Source: Ruminococcaceae bacterium UBA3323
Lineage (GTDB): Bacteria; Bacillota; Clostridia; Oscillospirales; Acutalibacteraceae
DNA: 15,953 nt
NCBI GenBank assembly: GCA_002361935.1
Contig: DESD01000059.1
Location: forward strand, 1-15,953
Direction: 5' to 3'
Under the pieces are notes generated by a model. That model worked only from the letters and a program-made list of their open reading frames with translations, ran no database searches and was not told the DNA's origin. Both the position numbers and the translations under genes were made by a program. How positions within the stretch are numbered: position 1 is the first letter of the stretch; every line of letters begins with the position of its first letter. Shown one piece after another: positions 12,205 through 15,953 of this stretch.

Positions 12205-13461
12205 ATGGAAGAAACAAATTATGAAAAAAGGGCGGAAAGAGCACTGCTTATTTCCGTTGATACAGGTGATTTTGATGCCGAAGCTTCAATAAATGAGCTT
12301 GCCGAACTTGCTGATACGGCAGGTGCGGAGGTTATCGGAATGATGGTGCAGAAAAAGGATGCACCTTCGCCGTCCTCCTTTGTCGGTTCGGGCAGATTGG
12401 AGGAAATGGAACAGTTTTGCCGGTCAAATGATATTGATATTATCATTGCAGACAGTGAATTATCTCCGATTCAGGTAAAAAACATCGAGGATTTTACGGC
12501 GGTCAGGGTTGTAGACAGAACCACACTTATCCTTGATATTTTTGCAAAAAGAGCAAGATCCGCCGAGGGTAAGATTCAGGTTGAGCTTGCGCAGCTTAAG
12601 TATTCGCTTCCCCGTCTTTCGGGGCAGGGCAAAAGCCTTTCAAGGCTCGGCGGCGGAATAGGCACAAGGGGGCCGGGCGAAACGAAGCTTGAATCGGATA
12701 AAAGGCATATCCGAAGAAGAATTCAGTATCTTAACGAAAGCCTTGATAAAATTGAAAAGCGCAGACAGGCTATGCATGAGCGCAGACGGAAAAACGGTGC
12801 GCAGGCAGTTGCCATAGTAGGCTATACAAATGTCGGCAAATCCACGCTTATGAACCGTCTGACATCGGCAGGCGTGCTTGAAGAAAACAAATTGTTTGCA
12901 ACGCTCGATCCGACTGCCAGAAAGCTTATTCTGCCGGACGGAAGGCAGATTATGCTCATAGATACGGTTGGTCTTGTCCGCAGGCTTCCTCATCATCTTG
13001 TTGACGCTTTTAAATCAACGCTTGAAGAAGCCCTTTGGGCAGATGTTATTCTCAATGTATGTGATGCTTCAAGTGAGGAATGCAGCGAGCATATTCAGGT
13101 TACGAATGATTTGCTGTCCTCTCTTGGGTGTGACGGAAAGCCGATCATAAATGTTTTGAACAAATGTGATTTGGTTCCGGATATTGTCAATTATTTATTG
13201 ATAGGGAAAAGTGTTCATATCAGTGCAAAAACAGGCTATGGGATTGGTAAGCTCCTTGATGAAATATCAAATGCACTCCCGAAAACAATGGCGAAGGTTC
13301 AGCTTTTGGTTCCGTTTTCCAAATCAAAAATTGCCAATGAAATCAGAAATTACGGCATTGTTGAAAGCGAAGAGTATACAGAGGACGGCATTAAAATAAC
13401 AGCCGTTGCCGAGACTTATTATCTTGATACAATTGAAGATTATATTGTAAGTTATATTTAA
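12205..13461 (+). CDS. hflX: GTPase HflX, ribosome-associated
   Basis: A 418-residue GTPase known to bind the large subunit and split stalled or stress-inactivated ribosomes. The N-terminal HflX domain includes SSFVGSGRLEEM (about 58-69) and the glycine-rich GGGIGTRGPGETKLESDKRH (149-168). The G domain shows G1 GYTNVGKST (206-214), the G2 Thr in LDPTAR, G3 DTVG (253-256) and G4 NKCD (319-322). The length is normal. ATG 12205 is the only reasonable start, though its ribosome site is distant. It is the first gene of a run with a DUF4830 protein 36 bp on and an RsuA-type synthase 7 bp after that, a group linked by ribosome function at both ends. Confidence 0.95.
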   Translation: MEETNYEKRAERALLISVDTGDFDAEASINELAELADTAGAEVIGMMVQKKDAPSPSSFVGSGRLEEMEQFCRSNDIDIIIADSELSPIQVKNIEDFTAVRVVDRTTLILDIFAKRARSAEGKIQVELAQLKYSLPRLSGQGKSLSRLGGGIGTRGPGETKLESDKRHIRRRIQYLNESLDKIEKRRQAMHERRRKNGAQAVAIVGYTNVGKSTLMNRLTSAGVLEENKLFATLDPTARKLILPDGRQIMLIDTVGLVRRLPHHLVDAFKSTLEEALWADVILNVCDASSEECSEHIQVTNDLLSSLGCDGKPIINVLNKCDLVPDIVNYLLIGKSVHISAKTGYGIGKLLDEISNALPKTMAKVQLLVPFSKSKIANEIRNYGIVESEEYTEDGIKITAVAETYYLDTIEDYIVSYI

Positions 13462-13497
13462 TACGGTTTGCTCATAAAATCAATTGTAGGTGATTTT

Positions 13498-13968
13498 ATG
13501 AAGATGCTGACTTTAAGATTAAAGCCCAAAACTATTTTCGGGCTGCTGCTTGTTTTTACGGGGATAATTGTAATTGTTATAACCTTTGCTTCCAATCATA
13601 TTAAAAGCAATGAAAGCGTTATGAATTCCGTTACGCTGGAAACGAATGAGGAAAGAGAATCCTATTTAACCTCGCTCGGTTGGGAATTCAAAACGGACTG
13701 CACCGAAAAGCAGGTTAAAATTCCCGAGGAATTCAATGATGTTTATACAAGATACAATGAAATTCAAAAGTCTCAGGGCTTTGATTTAGAGCAATATAAA
13801 GGGCAGGAGGTTACTGTTTATACATACAGCATAACAAACTATCAGGGCTATGAAAACAGAGATTGTATTTATGCCAATCTGCTTGTCTGCAATAATACGC
13901 TGATTGGCGGAGATGTCTGCTCAACCTCTGCTTCCGATGGATTTATGCAGTCGCTGAAAAAACAGTAA
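13498..13968 (+). CDS. DUF4830 membrane-anchored protein
   Basis: A 156-residue protein of unknown function. It has a single membrane helix near the N-terminus (about 13-34, FGLLLVFTGIIVIVITFAS) and an external domain whose C-terminal part (ITNYQGYENRD, YANLLVCNNTLIGGDVCST, DGFMQSL) matches the DUF4830 family of Clostridia. The ATG at 13498 follows AGGTGA with four bases of spacing; the frame is open from 13468 but no ribosome site precedes that start. Three cysteines in the domain (in DCTEK, RDCIYANLLVCNN and GGDVCS) may be oxidised outside the cell. It lies between hflX and the pseudouridine synthase and is probably co-transcribed with both. Confidence 0.8.
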   Translation: MKMLTLRLKPKTIFGLLLVFTGIIVIVITFASNHIKSNESVMNSVTLETNEERESYLTSLGWEFKTDCTEKQVKIPEEFNDVYTRYNEIQKSQGFDLEQYKGQEVTVYTYSITNYQGYENRDCIYANLLVCNNTLIGGDVCSTSASDGFMQSLKKQ

Positions 13969-13975
13969 GCAAGGA

Positions 13976-14689
13976 ATGGAAAGAATAGACAAAATTATTT
14001 CTAATGAACTTAATATTGCAAGAAGTGATGCCAGATCTCTTATTAAATCGGGCAAAGTATTTGTAAACGGAGTATGTGAAAAGTCTGCTGCCCGGAAACT
14101 TGATGAGGAAAGGGATATTCTTAACGTAAACGGAAAGGAAATTAAATTCCGCAGGTTTGTTTATATAATGATGAATAAGCCAAAGGGTGTAATTTCCTCA
14201 ACGGACGGCAGAAAGACGGATGAAAAAACCGTTATTGATATTTTACCCGAGGATATGAAGCGGAAAAAGCTTTTTCCTGCCGGCAGACTTGATAAGAATA
14301 CAACCGGATTTATGCTTATAACCGATGACGGAGAATTTGCCCATAAAATTTTAAGTCCGAAAAAGCATATTCCGAAAACGTATATTGCATCTCTTGATAA
14401 GCCTTTTGACGAAAGCATAGCCGAAGCTTTTAAAAAGGGCGTTGTTATCGGAAATGATGAATGTTTGCCTGCCGTTCTTGAAGCTGCAGACGAAGATTAT
14501 AAAACGGCAAAGGTTATCATAAAGCAGGGAATGTATCATCAGATAAAAAGAATGTTTAAAAGCTTTGGTATTGAGGTTGTTGAGCTGAAAAGGATTAAAA
14601 TGGGAAAGCTTTCTCTTGATGAACATTTAGCAGAGGGCGAGTGCAGATTTTTAGATGAATTTGAACTTGAACTCCTTGAAAATAATTGA
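13976..14689 (+). CDS. rsuA: RsuA/RluB-family pseudouridine synthase
   Basis: A 237-residue enzyme that converts uridine to pseudouridine in ribosomal RNA, most likely U516 of 16S rRNA if a true RsuA. Residues about 1-50 form an S4 RNA-binding domain (IARSDARSLIKSGKVFVNG). The catalytic domain contains MNKPKGVISSTDGR, then GRLDKNTTG (103-111) with catalytic Asp106, LITDDGEFAH and a C-terminal KQGMYHQIKRMFKSFG. The length favours RsuA, but RluB/RluE members share these motifs, so the target base is uncertain. Its start is 7 bp after the DUF4830 stop, with AAGGA directly against the ATG, so translation is probably coupled. It ends the hflX operon. Confidence 0.9.
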   Translation: MERIDKIISNELNIARSDARSLIKSGKVFVNGVCEKSAARKLDEERDILNVNGKEIKFRRFVYIMMNKPKGVISSTDGRKTDEKTVIDILPEDMKRKKLFPAGRLDKNTTGFMLITDDGEFAHKILSPKKHIPKTYIASLDKPFDESIAEAFKKGVVIGNDECLPAVLEAADEDYKTAKVIIKQGMYHQIKRMFKSFGIEVVELKRIKMGKLSLDEHLAEGECRFLDEFELELLENN

Positions 14690-14715
14690 ATACTGCAAAA
14701 TCTGCCGCAATAAAT

Positions 14716-14743
14716 TAGTGCTGTTATTTACAAAAGAGCACTA
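14716..14743 (+). terminator. Weak terminator candidate after rsuA
   Basis: TAGTGCT (14716-14722) pairs with AGCACTA (14737-14743) around a 14-base loop. A short T-run (GGTTTTTTG) begins about ten bases later rather than directly, so termination may be inefficient. The rest of the 14690-14919 gap is AT-rich and contains the promoter at 14821-14849. Confidence 0.35.
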
Positions 14744-14820
14744 TATATTGTGGTTTTTTGTTTGAAAATTACAAGTTTATGCAAGTTGAACAAAAAAATA
14801 ATAAAATGTTGTTAAAAAGG

Positions 14821-14849
14821 TTGCAAATTGTTTATAACCCTTGTATAAT
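14821..14849 (+). promoter_or_regulatory. Consensus promoter of the CdaR/PucR-like gene
   Basis: TTGCAA (14821-14826), 17 bp and a perfect TATAAT (14844-14849). Transcription would start near 14856, leaving a leader of about 65 nt with the strong ribosome site GAGGGGGA at 14905-14912. Confidence 0.8.
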
Positions 14850-14919
14850 ATCAACAAGAGAAATGTAATCACTTTGTGCAGTTTTTTGATATGTTGAATA
14901 TTAAGAGGGGGATTCTTTA

Positions 14920-15953
14920 ATGCCTAACAGATTATTTCAGACAATTGTAAATCAAATGAGGGATTCAATAGACCGTAATATCGGTGTTGTTGATGAGAGC
15001 GGATCGGTAATCGCCTGCTCAGAGCTTGGCCAGATCGGCGAAATCCGCAAGGGTGTTGTTTCTGCTGGCGTATTTTCCGGTATCCAGACCTGTGTGGACG
15101 GCTGTACTTATAAGGCCTTCGGCAACTCTGTTCATCCTGAATATGCCGTATTCCTTGACGGAATTGACGAGGTAAGCAAAAGATATGCAGATATTATTGC
15201 CGTTGCCATGGATCAGATAAAGCAGAATAATGATGAAAAATTTGACCGCTCAAATTTTGTAAAAAATGTTATTCTGGACAATATTCTTCCCGGTGATATT
15301 TATATTAAAAGCCGTGAACTTCATTTTAATAACGATGCAACAAGGGTTGTGTTTATTATTCGTGTTGCGCAGCAGACGGATATTTCCGTTTATGATGTTA
15401 TCCAGAATTTCTTTCCCGATAAAACAAAGAATTTTGTTATAAATGTGAATGAAAGCGATATTGCTCTTATCAAAGAGGTTCGACCGAATGTTGAAATGAA
15501 GGATCTTGAAAAGCTTGCAAGATCTATATGTGATACTTTATCAACTGAATTTTACTGCAGTGCTGTTGTAGGCATCGGCACCTGCGTTACAGGCATTAAG
15601 GAGCTTGCACATTCTTTTAAAGAGGCGCAGGTTGCGCTTGAAGTAGGCAAGGTGTTTGATACGGAGCAGCCGATTGTCAGCTATGAAAATCTTGGAATTG
15701 CACGTCTTATTTATCAGCTTCCGACAACGCTTTGTGATATGTTTCTGCGTGAGGTTTTCAAAACCGGCTCAATCGAATCCCTGGATCAGGAAACTCTGTT
15801 TACGATTCAGAAGTTTTTTGAAAATAACCTTAATGTATCGGAAACAAGCCGTAAGCTTTTTGTTCACAGAAATACACTTGTTTACCGCCTTGAAAAAATC
15901 AAGAAAATAACAGGCCTTGACCTTCGAGAATTTGATGATGCCATTGTATTTAA
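14920..15953 (+). CDS. CdaR/PucR-like transcriptional regulator, partial at window end
   Basis: The frame from ATG 14920 is open to the last base, giving 344 residues so far with no stop. The N-terminus (LFQTIVNQMRDSIDRNIGVV, then DESGSVIACSELGQIGEI) resembles the sugar-diacid recognition domain of CdaR. A middle region with VFIIRVAQQTD and VVGIGTCVTGIKELAHSFKE follows, typical of the GGDEF-like part of this family. Near residues 291-330 the PucR-type helix-turn-helix NLNVSETSRKLFVHRNTLVY-RLEKI is clear. Family members activate or repress genes for sugar acids or purines; the ligand here is not known. GAGGGGGA seven bases before the ATG and its own consensus promoter support the start. It begins a transcription unit whose remainder lies beyond the window. 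Confidence 0.85.
   Translation, partial: MPNRLFQTIVNQMRDSIDRNIGVVDESGSVIACSELGQIGEIRKGVVSAGVFSGIQTCVDGCTYKAFGNSVHPEYAVFLDGIDEVSKRYADIIAVAMDQIKQNNDEKFDRSNFVKNVILDNILPGDIYIKSRELHFNNDATRVVFIIRVAQQTDISVYDVIQNFFPDKTKNFVINVNESDIALIKEVRPNVEMKDLEKLARSICDTLSTEFYCSAVVGIGTCVTGIKELAHSFKEAQVALEVGKVFDTEQPIVSYENLGIARLIYQLPTTLCDMFLREVFKTGSIESLDQETLFTIQKFFENNLNVSETSRKLFVHRNTLVYRLEKIKKITGLDLREFDDAIVF

Noticed and set aside
12640..12996. Minus-strand 118-residue frame inside hflX
   Set aside because: It covers the conserved G domain of HflX on the other strand and has no features of its own.
14161..14626. Two minus-strand frames opposite rsuA
   Set aside because: Both overlap the catalytic domain of the pseudouridine synthase and lack start signals.

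Overview
The window looks like a chromosomal segment from a low-to-moderate GC Firmicute of class Clostridia, probably a gut-type Oscillospiraceae/Ruminococcaceae relative. The reasons are the codon use, strong GAGG-type ribosome binding sites, consensus -35/-10 promoters, a pyruvate formate-lyase activase, a DUF4830 protein and an FHA-SEDS-PBP operon. No species can be named from the sequence alone. No rRNA, tRNA or CRISPR array was seen.

Layout. (1) Positions 1-1510 are AT-rich and look acquired: a small serine recombinase with a structured, two-promoter leader, a tyrosine/dual-specificity phosphatase-like gene 3 bp behind it, then a startless coding tail and a bidirectional terminator. (2) Positions 1544-4755, minus strand, form a thiamine-precursor uptake operon. 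A consensus promoter lies inside the 3' end of pflA, followed by a TPP-type riboswitch with a terminator, a thiamine-binding (DUF77) protein, a permease, a lipoprotein binding protein and an ATPase (ThiXYZ-like). (3) Positions 4739-8525, minus strand, hold galM, a membrane-spanning XRE/DUF4097 regulator and an orphan pflA. (4) Positions 8533-12108, plus strand, hold an FHA protein, a FtsW/RodA-type SEDS glycosyltransferase and a transpeptidase PBP, tightly coupled, followed by a hairpin-rich gap. (5) Positions 12205-14689 hold hflX, a DUF4830 membrane protein and an RsuA-family pseudouridine synthase. (6) From 14920 a CdaR/PucR-like regulator runs off the right end.

How the parts work together. 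The thi operon imports a pyrimidine precursor of thiamine and is probably shut off by thiamine pyrophosphate: part of the aptamer's 3' half can pair with the 5' arm of the terminator, giving a readable OFF switch. The SEDS protein and PBP form a septal or elongation peptidoglycan synthase pair, with the FHA protein as a likely phospho-threonine adaptor. galM and FHA are transcribed divergently from back-to-back promoters.

Most worth a second look: the riboswitch with a degenerate pyrophosphate-sensor half and overlapping antiterminator; the HTH-membrane-DUF4097 regulator preceded by three inverted repeats; the recombinase-phosphatase pair and the palindrome-rich coding remnant beside it; and the repeat-rich gap before hflX.
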